Below, piece by piece: positions 6,608-12,829 of a stretch of 12,829 nucleotides of DNA. Each line of letters starts with the position of its first letter. Position 1 is the first letter of the stretch. Under the pieces are notes generated by a model. The model was not told the origin of the DNA, searched no databases, and worked only from the letters and a program-made list of their open reading frames with translations. Origin of the DNA: Betaproteobacteria bacterium (GTDB lineage: Bacteria; Pseudomonadota; Gammaproteobacteria; Burkholderiales; Casimicrobiaceae); NCBI GenBank assembly GCA_005889025.1, contig VBCZ01000035.1:1-12829 (forward strand). Direction: 5' to 3'. Both the position numbers and the translations under genes were made by a program.

Positions 6608-8119
6608 ATGGGCCTCGCAGTGCTGCACAGCCGCGCGCTTTCCGGCTTCGATGCTCTGCCCGTCGAAGTCGAAGTCAATCTCGCGGGCGGTCTTCCGGCG
6701 TTCAATCTGGTGGGACTTCCCGAGACGGAGGTCAAGGAAAGCCGGGATCGGGTTCGAGCGGCGATCCAAAATGCGCGGTTCGAATTTCCCGCACGCAGGA
6801 TCACGGTCAATCTCGCGCCCGCCGATCTTCCCAAGGAATCGGCGCGGTTCGATCTGCCCATCGCGCTTGGCGTCCTGGCCGCGACCGGTCAGATTCCCAA
6901 AGGCACGCTGCCCGACTACGAATTCGCGGGAGAGCTCGCGCTCACGGGCGACTTGAGACCGATCCGCGGCGCGCTGGCAATGACCTTGAAGGCTCACCGC
7001 GATGGGCGCGCCTTTGTGTTGCCCGCGGGCAGCGCCCTTGAGGCGGCTCTTGTGCGCAATGCCGTCGTGTACCCCGCGAAAAGCCTGCTCGCGGTGTGCG
7101 CGCATCTCGCCGGACGGGAAGCCTTGCCTCGCTGCGTTGCCACGGAAGGCACCGCGCGCGATGACAACGACGTCGACCTGTCGGACGTGCGCGGGCAGGC
7201 GGCAGCCAAGCGAGCGCTGGAGGTTGCGGCCGCGGGCGGACACAGCCTGTTGATGATCGGTCCGCCCGGAACAGGGAAGTCGATGCTCGCGCAACGCCTG
7301 CCGAGCCTGCTGCCGGCGCTTTGCGAAGACGATGCGCTGGAGAGCGCGGCCATCCAGTCGCTGACCGGTTCGTTTCGGCAAGGCGAGTGGGGCCGCCGGC
7401 CGTATCGGGCGCCGCATCACACCGCGTCGGCCGTCGCGCTGGTCGGCGGCGGGAGCGATCCGCGCCCGGGAGAGATCTCACTCGCCCACCATGGCGTACT
7501 TTTTCTCGACGAGCTGCCCGAGTGGGATCGCAAAGTGCTCGAGGTCTTACGAGAACCGATCGAGTCGGGAAGGATCCATATTTCTCGAGCCGCCCGGCAC
7601 GCGACTTTTCCGGCGCGCTTCCAGTTTGTCGCCGCCATGAATCCCTGCCCATGCGGTTATCTCGGGCACCACAGCGGGAAGTGCCGCTGCACGCCGGATC
7701 AGATCGCGCGATACCGGGGCCGCATCTCCGGCCCCTTGATCGATCGTATCGATCTGCAGATCGAGGTTCCCGCGCTGCCTGCGGATGCACTGTCGATGGC
7801 GCGCGGCGGCAACCATGCCAGGCTCGAGTCCAGCGCGATCGTGCGCGAGCGGGTAGCGAGAGCGTGCGAGCGGCAGATGTCCCGGCAAGGCAAGGCCAAC
7901 AGCTTGCTGCAGCCGAGGGAAATCGAACGCTGGTGCGCGCTCGATGAAGATGGCGAGGCGCTGATCAAGAACGCATTTGCGCGTCTGTCTCTGTCGGCGC
8001 GCGCGTACCATCGCATCCTCAAGGTCGCGCGTACCGTCGCCGATCTCGCGTCGAGCGATAGACTTGCCGCGAGGCACGTCGCCGAAGCGATCTCCTACCG
8101 ACGCCTCGACCGCACCTGA
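6608..8119 (+). CDS. comM: YifB/ComM family Mg-chelatase-like AAA+ ATPase
   Basis: This 503-residue protein belongs to the YifB/ComM family. ComM is a hexameric AAA+ helicase that drives branch migration and helps integrate donor DNA during natural transformation; many non-competent species carry it too. The N-terminal Lon-like domain spans about residues 1–170 (VGLPETEVKESRDRVRAA, PARRITVNLAPADLPKE). The ATPase core follows with Walker A GPPGTGKS (218–225) and Walker B VLFLDE (297–302). A four-cysteine cluster, NPCPCG and CRC at residues 347, 349, 359 and 361, is typical of the family and may bind a metal. A C-terminal Mg-chelatase-like helical domain ends the protein. The sequence is full length with no missing motif. 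Whether this organism is naturally competent cannot be judged from the window. Confidence 0.95.
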   Translation: MGLAVLHSRALSGFDALPVEVEVNLAGGLPAFNLVGLPETEVKESRDRVRAAIQNARFEFPARRITVNLAPADLPKESARFDLPIALGVLAATGQIPKGTLPDYEFAGELALTGDLRPIRGALAMTLKAHRDGRAFVLPAGSALEAALVRNAVVYPAKSLLAVCAHLAGREALPRCVATEGTARDDNDVDLSDVRGQAAAKRALEVAAAGGHSLLMIGPPGTGKSMLAQRLPSLLPALCEDDALESAAIQSLTGSFRQGEWGRRPYRAPHHTASAVALVGGGSDPRPGEISLAHHGVLFLDELPEWDRKVLEVLREPIESGRIHISRAARHATFPARFQFVAAMNPCPCGYLGHHSGKCRCTPDQIARYRGRISGPLIDRIDLQIEVPALPADALSMARGGNHARLESSAIVRERVARACERQMSRQGKANSLLQPREIERWCALDEDGEALIKNAFARLSLSARAYHRILKVARTVADLASSDRLAARHVAEAISYRRLDRT

Positions 8120-8142
8120 CATTGAAGAAGAGAGCCATCCCG

Positions 8143-8964
8143 ATGTCGCCGCTCGAGGCATCGCCGCTGGGGAAGCCGAGCGCGTATCCCGACCGCTACG
8201 ACGCGAAGCTCTTGCATGCGATCCCGCGGGCAGCGCAACGTCATGCGATAGGGATTCACGGCGAGCTGCCCTTCTCGGGAGCGGATCTCTGGACCGCGTA
8301 TGAGCTGTCCTGGCTCGACATGCGGGGCAAGCCGCAGATTGCGGCCGCAGCCATTCGCGTCCCGGCCGAGTCGACCGCGATGGTCGAATCCAAGTCGCTC
8401 AAGCTCTATTTGGGCTCGTTCGCCCAGGAAGCGTTCTCGTCGATCGAGAACGTCGCGCAGCGCATCGGAAGCGATCTGGCCGCGACGTGCGGCGCAGATG
8501 TCGGTGTCGAATTCACCGCGGCGTCGAACTTCGACACGATGCGCAGCGCTGAGCTTCCCGGCGAATCCATCGACTCATGCGCCATTGCGCTCGACGTGTA
8601 CGAGCCGCGCGCCGAGCTGCTGCAATCAGGCGGCACGATCGTCGAGGAGACATTGCGGTCGGCGCTTTTCAAGTCCAACTGCCCGGTGACGGGCCAGCCG
8701 GACTATGCCGACGTGCTCGTGCGCTATCGCGGGCCGCGGATCGACCGGGACAGTCTCCTGCGCTATCTCGTCTCGTACCGCAGGCATGCCGCTTTCCACG
8801 AAGCCTGCGTCGAGCGCATATTCATGGACATTGCGAAGCAATGCCGAAGCGATCGCCTGTCCGTCTACGCGCGTTTCCTGCGACGCGGCGGCATCGACAT
8901 CAACCCCTTTCGCAGCAATTTCGAGCACCCGCCGGTGCACGCGCCTCGCGCGCCGCGACAGTAG
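8143..8964 (+). CDS. queF: NADPH-dependent 7-cyano-7-deazaguanine reductase QueF (long form)
   Basis: QueF reduces preQ0 to preQ1 in the cytoplasm, a step in making the tRNA nucleoside queuosine. This is the long two-domain type, 273 residues from the chosen start (E. coli has 282). The active-site residues are visible: the nucleophile Cys180 in KSNCPVTGQPD, Asp187 in the same motif, and His219/Glu220 in FHEACVER. The ESKSLKLYLGSF segment, which carries the family's signature Glu-Ser-Lys-Ser, and the C-terminal SVYARFLRRGGIDINPFRS block are also intact. The frame is open to a TTG at 8122, three bases after the comM stop, but that codon has no ribosome binding site. The ATG at 8143 is preceded by GAAGAGAG. 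The gene is probably transcribed with comM. No preQ1 riboswitch was seen ahead of it. Confidence 0.95.
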   Translation: MSPLEASPLGKPSAYPDRYDAKLLHAIPRAAQRHAIGIHGELPFSGADLWTAYELSWLDMRGKPQIAAAAIRVPAESTAMVESKSLKLYLGSFAQEAFSSIENVAQRIGSDLAATCGADVGVEFTAASNFDTMRSAELPGESIDSCAIALDVYEPRAELLQSGGTIVEETLRSALFKSNCPVTGQPDYADVLVRYRGPRIDRDSLLRYLVSYRRHAAFHEACVERIFMDIAKQCRSDRLSVYARFLRRGGIDINPFRSNFEHPPVHAPRAPRQ

Positions 8965-9193
8965 ATGCTCGAAGGAGCCCTGTCCGCGCCCGGCCAATCG
9001 CTGGGAATCGAGCGCTCACGCGAGGAGCGCTCCTCCCAAAGCGGCGGACGCAGGACGGTCAGCGCCGCCTGGCCGAAATCACAAAGGCGGGAGGAACCGA
9101 CGCCGAGGCGACAATCCCCGGGCCAGGGTTGTGACTTAGCGCTACGCCTGTGACGATGGAAGGCGAATAGGTCAACAGCGCCAGCAGGATGCC

Positions 9194-9327
9194 GGAACGG
9201 CATTGCGCATGCCGTCCAAAAAGGTCCCGCGACTGCGCGGAACTCGCGCAGCGCGGGTCGGAGGCAAGCGGGGATTAAACGAAAGTTCCGGCCCGCGATC
9301 GCCATCGCACTCGAGCGATGCATCGCG
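9194..9327. other. Cluster of three consecutive strong hairpins
   Basis: Three perfect or near-perfect inverted repeats follow one another. The first (9194–9217) has a 9-bp stem with one bulged A and loop TGCGC. The second (9226–9257) has arms CCCGCG-A-CTGCGCG and CGCGCAG-CGCGGG, giving 13 bp with one bulged A and loop GAACT. The third (9294–9327) has arms CGCGAT and CATCGC against GCGATG and ATCGCG, giving 12 bp with a small internal loop. The first two share the same plan: a 5-base loop and one bulged A seven pairs from the loop. No T-tract follows on either strand, so they are not ordinary terminators. They could be part of a small RNA, an mRNA leader or tail, or a protein-binding repeat. 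The strand is unknown. Confidence 0.45.
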
Positions 9328-9517
9328 TGCGTTGTCGCTATAGCTATAAAACGCCACGGTGTGCGCAACGCGAGTTGGCCTTGGGAATGTCTTTTCGAAG
9401 CGCTTGTTCATGATGGCCTTCTCTATTGCTTTGCGAAAAAACGCGGTGTTCGCGTTCACGGTTCAGAGTGTGCACCTCTCGCCTTTAGCAATGCGTGTTC
9501 AAATTGATGACTACAAA

Positions 9518-9542
9518 CGTGGAATATTCGCGTTATTCCGCG
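9518..9542. other. Hairpin in the AT-rich segment
   Basis: Arms CGTGGAATA and TATTCCGCG form nine pairs with one wobble around the 7-base loop TTCGCGT. No T-tract follows. The role is unknown; it lies about 270 bases before the next gene. Confidence 0.35.
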
Positions 9543-9580
9543 TCCTGGGTCCTGACGACCGCGGGAGAGTGTCGGACTTG

Positions 9581-9589
9581 TGCTATAAG
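9581..9589 (+). promoter_or_regulatory. Possible extended -10 promoter
   Basis: TGCTATAAG closely matches the extended -10 consensus TGNTATAAT. It lies in the AT-richer part of the intergenic region and could drive the gene at 9816 with a leader of about 220 bases. No -35 box is seen at the right distance. Confidence 0.25.
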
Positions 9590-9815
9590 GGCATAAAGGG
9601 CCGGCGGTCGCCTATGGCGTGGACTTGAGCCATGATGCGCACGCGGGTGCCGCCAAGACATGATTCCAGTTCCCGTGAGGACCGGACGTGGGCTTGGCAG
9701 GCAGCGATGACCTAGAAGGCGCTTGCAGCGGCGCGTGATCGACCCGCCAAGTGAGCGCTTGCTACGCTTGCAACCGGGGCCAACGCTGGGCCGAAAGATC
9801 GTGACCAAGGAATTG

Positions 9816-11426
9816 ATGCTGACGCAGACCCAAACTTCGTCGGAGCCAACGGTGTTGGCTTTTACCGATGCGGACAGTTGTGCTGCATGGCTACGCGCCG
9901 CGTCGCTCACCAGTATTCCCCGGCACTACGAGGCGATTCTAGGGCAGTTGAAATGCCTGGCTGAGGCAGAAATTTCGCCTCGCGAACGCGCAAGAATCGC
10001 GGAAGTGCTGCGCGAGCCGGTGATGTTCCTGCATACCGAGCTTGCACGTCGCTACGCCGGCAAGCCCCAGCCCGCATCCGAGCGCGAGCACGAAGCGGCG
10101 GAGCAGGCGATTGCCCTGTGGCGCGCGCTTTGGGCCCAATATTCTGCGTGCCTCAAGCCGCTGCTCGAAGGCGACCCGCAGCTCGAAGGCGTCAAGGCAA
10201 AGGTCCTGCAGCGCGGGATATGGGTCGGCAAGCAGCTCATTATTGTCCACGGCCTTGCGAGGCGTTTGCCCGCTCCTGCGGACTGGCAGGAATTGCACGC
10301 GTATTACCGGCTCGCGGAGATTCTTGAAAGCACCGGTACCGCCGTTTCCGATGAGCTTGTGCCCAGCGCGATCGGGCTATCGTGCTATTCCACCTACTGT
10401 CATGCCTTGCTGCTCGATCTCGCGGATCTGTGCGCGATGTCGGTGCGGCAGATCGAGTTGACCGATCGGTGGCTGGCGATGTGGGCGCGCAAGGTTTTCC
10501 CGTATGCGCAAGAGCGCGAAACGGAAGGCCCTGTAATCGTTATCGACTTAGACGCTGCCGGCGGGGCGACGCTCTTTCCAGTCGCCCCGGATAATGCGGG
10601 AGAGTCAACGCGCTACGGCTATCCTGCGAAGCTGGTGACCAGCGTTCGGGGTCGGCTCAAGCGTCTCGGGAGTGGCGCCAATCCCGCGGACCTGCAGTTG
10701 GGACACGATGTCTCGGTCGAGGCGTGCTCCGCGCTTCTATGCCATCTGGATCAGCGCTGGTACGTCCTTTCGCTCAAGCGCAACCCGGCAGCCGAGTCTC
10801 AGTCGGACCTGGAGCTGTGCGCAGGCGGATTGGGCGCGGCGTATTTTCGGATCGTCGGTCGGACATTCAAGAGTCAGGATCTGCTCGGTCGGCTTTCCTA
10901 TCAGGGAACGCAGCATCTTGCGACACTAGGCGCGCTGACCGACTACGACCGCGACAAAGACGACGCCGAAAAGAGCTGGGCTTGGGAACATTGGCATGGC
11001 GGAGACGAAGGCACCATGGCCAGCGTGCGTCGAACTGGGGCGGGACAGCACCGCTGGCATCTCGATCAAATGGTGATCGTGCGTGACCAGGATCGGGTGC
11101 GCTGCGGCTACATAACGCGGGTCGCGCTGGAAAATCAGGGCGACCTCGCGGTGATGCTGAAGTTGTGGCGCGGGGCGCCGGCGGCAATCGCGGTGCGCCC
11201 GTCGACGACGATGCTGGTAGAGGAATCGCCTGTGCCGGCGCTCATGCTGGCGGAAACCCCCGACGAGCAGGCTTGTCTCATCCAACCGCCGCGCACATTC
11301 AGCGCCGGGCGGATGCTGCACTCGGTGTCATCCGGACCGGAGCGGCCGGAGCGCCGTTTCAGGCTGACGCGGCTCGGACAGCGCGGAGCCGACTTCGAAC
11401 GTGTCGCGTTCGAGGAGATCAACTGA
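9816..11426 (+). CDS. Conserved-looking protein of unknown function, 536 residues
   Basis: I do not recognise this gene with confidence. It has no signal peptide or clear transmembrane helix, so it is probably cytoplasmic. Residues 35–225 are mainly helical (ERARIAEVLREPVMFLHTELARRY, then DWQELHAYYRLAEILEST). A segment near 235–320 looks like mixed beta structure. The part from about 395 to 465 (VRRTGAGQHRWHLDQMVIVRD, then RCGYITRVALENQ) has the rhythm of a small beta-barrel. It is faintly like the C-terminal, degenerate PilZ-like region of some betaproteobacterial proteins annotated as cyclic-di-GMP binding. However, the canonical RxxxR and D/NxSxxG motifs are not evident, so that link is only a guess. 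The frame is open back to a TTG at 9723, but the ATG at 9816 has AAGGA just before it. The next gene starts 15 bases after its stop. Confidence 0.75.
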   Translation: MLTQTQTSSEPTVLAFTDADSCAAWLRAASLTSIPRHYEAILGQLKCLAEAEISPRERARIAEVLREPVMFLHTELARRYAGKPQPASEREHEAAEQAIALWRALWAQYSACLKPLLEGDPQLEGVKAKVLQRGIWVGKQLIIVHGLARRLPAPADWQELHAYYRLAEILESTGTAVSDELVPSAIGLSCYSTYCHALLLDLADLCAMSVRQIELTDRWLAMWARKVFPYAQERETEGPVIVIDLDAAGGATLFPVAPDNAGESTRYGYPAKLVTSVRGRLKRLGSGANPADLQLGHDVSVEACSALLCHLDQRWYVLSLKRNPAAESQSDLELCAGGLGAAYFRIVGRTFKSQDLLGRLSYQGTQHLATLGALTDYDRDKDDAEKSWAWEHWHGGDEGTMASVRRTGAGQHRWHLDQMVIVRDQDRVRCGYITRVALENQGDLAVMLKLWRGAPAAIAVRPSTTMLVEESPVPALMLAETPDEQACLIQPPRTFSAGRMLHSVSSGPERPERRFRLTRLGQRGADFERVAFEEIN

Positions 11427-11441
11427 AGTAAGCTCGAGTTC

Positions 11442-12829
11442 GTGAATCGCCTCGCGGGCGAAACCAGCCCGTATCTGCAACAGCACGCAAGTAACCCCGT
11501 CGACTGGTATCCCTGGGGCGACGAGGCGTTATCGCGCGCCCGGCGCGAGAGCAAGCCGATCCTGTTATCCATCGGCTATTCCGCGTGTCACTGGTGTCAC
11601 GTGATGGCGCACGAATCGTTCGAAGACGAGCACGTGGCGTCGCTGATGAACGACCTTTTCGTCAACATCAAGGTCGATCGCGAAGAACGGCCCGATCTCG
11701 ATCAGATCTACCAGACCGCGCACGCGATGCTTACGCGACGCAGCGGCGGATGGCCGCTGACCATGTTCCTCACCCCGTCGCAGGAACCTTTCTTCGGCGG
11801 AACTTATTTCCCAAAGATCTCGCGCTACGGTTTGGCGGGATTCGCCGATCTGCTGCCCCAGATCGCGCAGGCTTATCGCGAGCAAGGCGACACCATCGCC
11901 GACCAAAGCCAACGCTTAAGAGCCGCTCTGGCGATGACCAATCCCGAGCCCCCGGAGTCCGCTGCGCCGCTTCCGGGAGACGCGGCCGAGCGGGCCTACC
12001 AAGCGCTTGCGCAAACATTCGATCGCCGCCACGGCGGCTTCGGCGGCGCGCCTAAGTTCCCGCACAGCGCGGAGCTCGATTTCTGCCTGCGGCGTTACGC
12101 CATGCACCGCGATCCAAGCGCGCTTGAAATCGTCAGCGTGAGCCTGTTGCGAATGGCGGAGGGGGGTATTCACGACCAGCTCGGCGGCGGCTTCTGCCGC
12201 TATAGCGTCGACGCCGAATGGACCATCCCGCATTTCGAGAAAATGCTCTACGACAACGCGGCGCTGCTGTCACTCTACGCCGACGCGTGGCGCGCGACGG
12301 AAGATCCGAGATTCGCCGCCACAGCGCGAGATATCGTCGCCTGGGTGATCGGCGAAATGCGCTCATCCGAGGGGGGCTTTTTTTCGAGCCTCGACGCCGA
12401 CAGTGAGCACGAGGAAGGAAAGTTCTACGTCTGGACACCGGAGTCCGTCAAGGTGGTCCTGGACGACGATGAATACGCGGTGGCATCGCGCCATTGGGGG
12501 CTCGACCGAGCGCCCAATTTCGAGCATGAGGCGTGGAACCTGCGCGTAGTGCAGCCGCTCGAGGACGTCCGGCGTGAGCTGGGAGTATCGACGGCCCAGG
12601 CGCATGCGCTGCTCGAGCGCGCGCGCGAGAAGCTTTTCAATGCGCGCTCGCGCCGCGTGCGTCCCGGAAGGGACGACAAGATGCTCACCTCGTGGAACGC
12701 GTTGATGATCGCGGCGCTTGCCCGCGCCTCACGCGTTCTGGAAGAGCCCTCGTGGCTGGGCGTCGCGCAAGATGCAGCCGACTTCGTCAAGCGCGAGTTG
12801 TGGCGCGACGGAAAGCTGGTCGCCACGTT
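11442..12829 (+). CDS. Thioredoxin-fold DUF255 protein (YyaL/SPATA20 type), 3' end outside window
   Basis: 462 complete codons of a protein usually near 680 residues are present; the frame stays open to the window end. The N-terminal thioredoxin-like DUF255 domain begins RLAGETSPYLQQHASNPVDW and carries a CxxC motif, Cys49-His-Trp-Cys52 (SACHWCHVM). It continues with NIKVDREERPDLDQIYQ and GGWPLTMFLTP. From about residue 190 the alpha/alpha-toroid part typical of the family starts (FDRRHGGFGGAPKFPH, GGIHDQLGGGF, WTIPHFEKMLYDNA, SLDADSEHEEGKFYVW). Cellular function is poorly defined; a redox role and a sugar-epimerase-like domain have been proposed. The GTG at 11442 is chosen because the N-terminus matches the family directly from there; the ribosome binding site is weak. 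It is 15 bases after the preceding gene, so co-transcription is likely. Confidence 0.93.
   Translation, partial: MNRLAGETSPYLQQHASNPVDWYPWGDEALSRARRESKPILLSIGYSACHWCHVMAHESFEDEHVASLMNDLFVNIKVDREERPDLDQIYQTAHAMLTRRSGGWPLTMFLTPSQEPFFGGTYFPKISRYGLAGFADLLPQIAQAYREQGDTIADQSQRLRAALAMTNPEPPESAAPLPGDAAERAYQALAQTFDRRHGGFGGAPKFPHSAELDFCLRRYAMHRDPSALEIVSVSLLRMAEGGIHDQLGGGFCRYSVDAEWTIPHFEKMLYDNAALLSLYADAWRATEDPRFAATARDIVAWVIGEMRSSEGGFFSSLDADSEHEEGKFYVWTPESVKVVLDDDEYAVASRHWGLDRAPNFEHEAWNLRVVQPLEDVRRELGVSTAQAHALLERAREKLFNARSRRVRPGRDDKMLTSWNALMIAALARASRVLEEPSWLGVAQDAADFVKRELWRDGKLVAT

Larger units (their letters stand above)
8965..9815. other. Long intergenic region with hairpins and an AT-rich segment
   Basis: No recognisable gene is present. 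Open frames on both strands (for example 9172–9459 minus and 9359–9628 plus) overlap each other and resemble no family I know. The part after queF contains weak GC-rich inverted repeats: 7-bp arms at 9010–9016 and 9026–9032, and 7-bp arms at 9068–9074 and 9121–9127. None has a T-tract, so no intrinsic terminator can be called for queF. The middle holds three strong consecutive hairpins (listed separately). The part from about 9330 to 9540 is distinctly richer in A+T than the flanking genes (about 42% GC in 9481–9540), and includes a further hairpin at 9518–9542. The last 90 bases are an in-frame 5' extension of the next gene that was not chosen as coding. Confidence 0.7.

Noticed and set aside
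8122..8142. TTG start for queF giving a 280-residue protein
   Set aside because: No ribosome binding site before the TTG; the ATG at 8143 has one, and the conserved core starts well after both.
9010..9032. Inverted repeat after queF as an intrinsic terminator
   Set aside because: Only seven pairs with a 9-base loop, and no T-tract on the plus strand.
9194..9257. The hairpins as terminators for queF or for a minus-strand gene
   Set aside because: The five A residues after the first hairpin are on the wrong side for a minus-strand terminator, and there is no T run on the plus strand.
9172..9459. A 95-codon minus-strand frame beginning MNANTAFFRK
   Set aside because: No family resemblance; its C-terminal half is read through the hairpin cluster with Arg/Pro-rich composition, and it overlaps an equally weak plus-strand frame. 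Left as intergenic.
9498..9515. GTTCAAATT as a tRNA T-loop
   Set aside because: No acceptor, D or anticodon stems can be built around it.
9723..9815. TTG start 31 codons upstream for the 536-residue protein
   Set aside because: No ribosome binding site is seen there, whereas the ATG at 9816 has AAGGA close by. The choice is not certain.

Overview
The window reads as ordinary chromosome of a GC-rich Gram-negative bacterium, most likely a betaproteobacterium. The evidence is the dapF–DUF484–xerC gene order, the amt–glnK cluster lying divergently to a ubiK-like gene followed by comM/yifB, a long-form QueF, and outer-membrane and signal-peptide features. The sequence does not allow a genus call.

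Layout. 3–2190 (+) holds the 3' part of dapF, a DUF484 gene and xerC, closely packed as one operon. 2228–2785 (-) is a DinB-family protein. 2866–5943 (-) is a three-gene nitrogen operon read from right to left: an outer-membrane BBP2-type porin, the P-II signal protein glnK and the ammonium channel amt, closed by a clear intrinsic terminator. 6219–8964 (+) holds ubiK, comM (YifB family) and queF. 8965–9815 is the only long stretch without a convincing gene. It contains three consecutive strong hairpins and a locally AT-rich segment. 9816–11426 (+) is a 536-residue protein that I do not confidently recognise. From 11442 to the window end (+) there is a thioredoxin-fold/DUF255 protein of the YyaL/SPATA20 type, cut off by the window edge.

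How the genes work together. The strongest regulatory signal is upstream of the porin. There is a sigma-54 (RpoN) -24/-12 element at 5989–6004 on the minus strand with correct GG/GC spacing, and an NtrC-like near-palindrome about 65 bp further upstream. This implies that the porin, GlnK and Amt are induced together under nitrogen limitation, so the operon would encode an outer-membrane pore, an inner-membrane ammonium channel and the protein that blocks that channel. The remaining genes are housekeeping: lysine/peptidoglycan precursor synthesis, chromosome dimer resolution, ubiquinone biosynthesis, DNA processing and queuosine synthesis.

I saw no mobile elements, CRISPR arrays, tRNA or rRNA genes, or defence systems. 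The points most worth a second look are the porin's place in the nitrogen operon, the hairpin cluster at 9194–9327 and the unassigned 536-residue protein.
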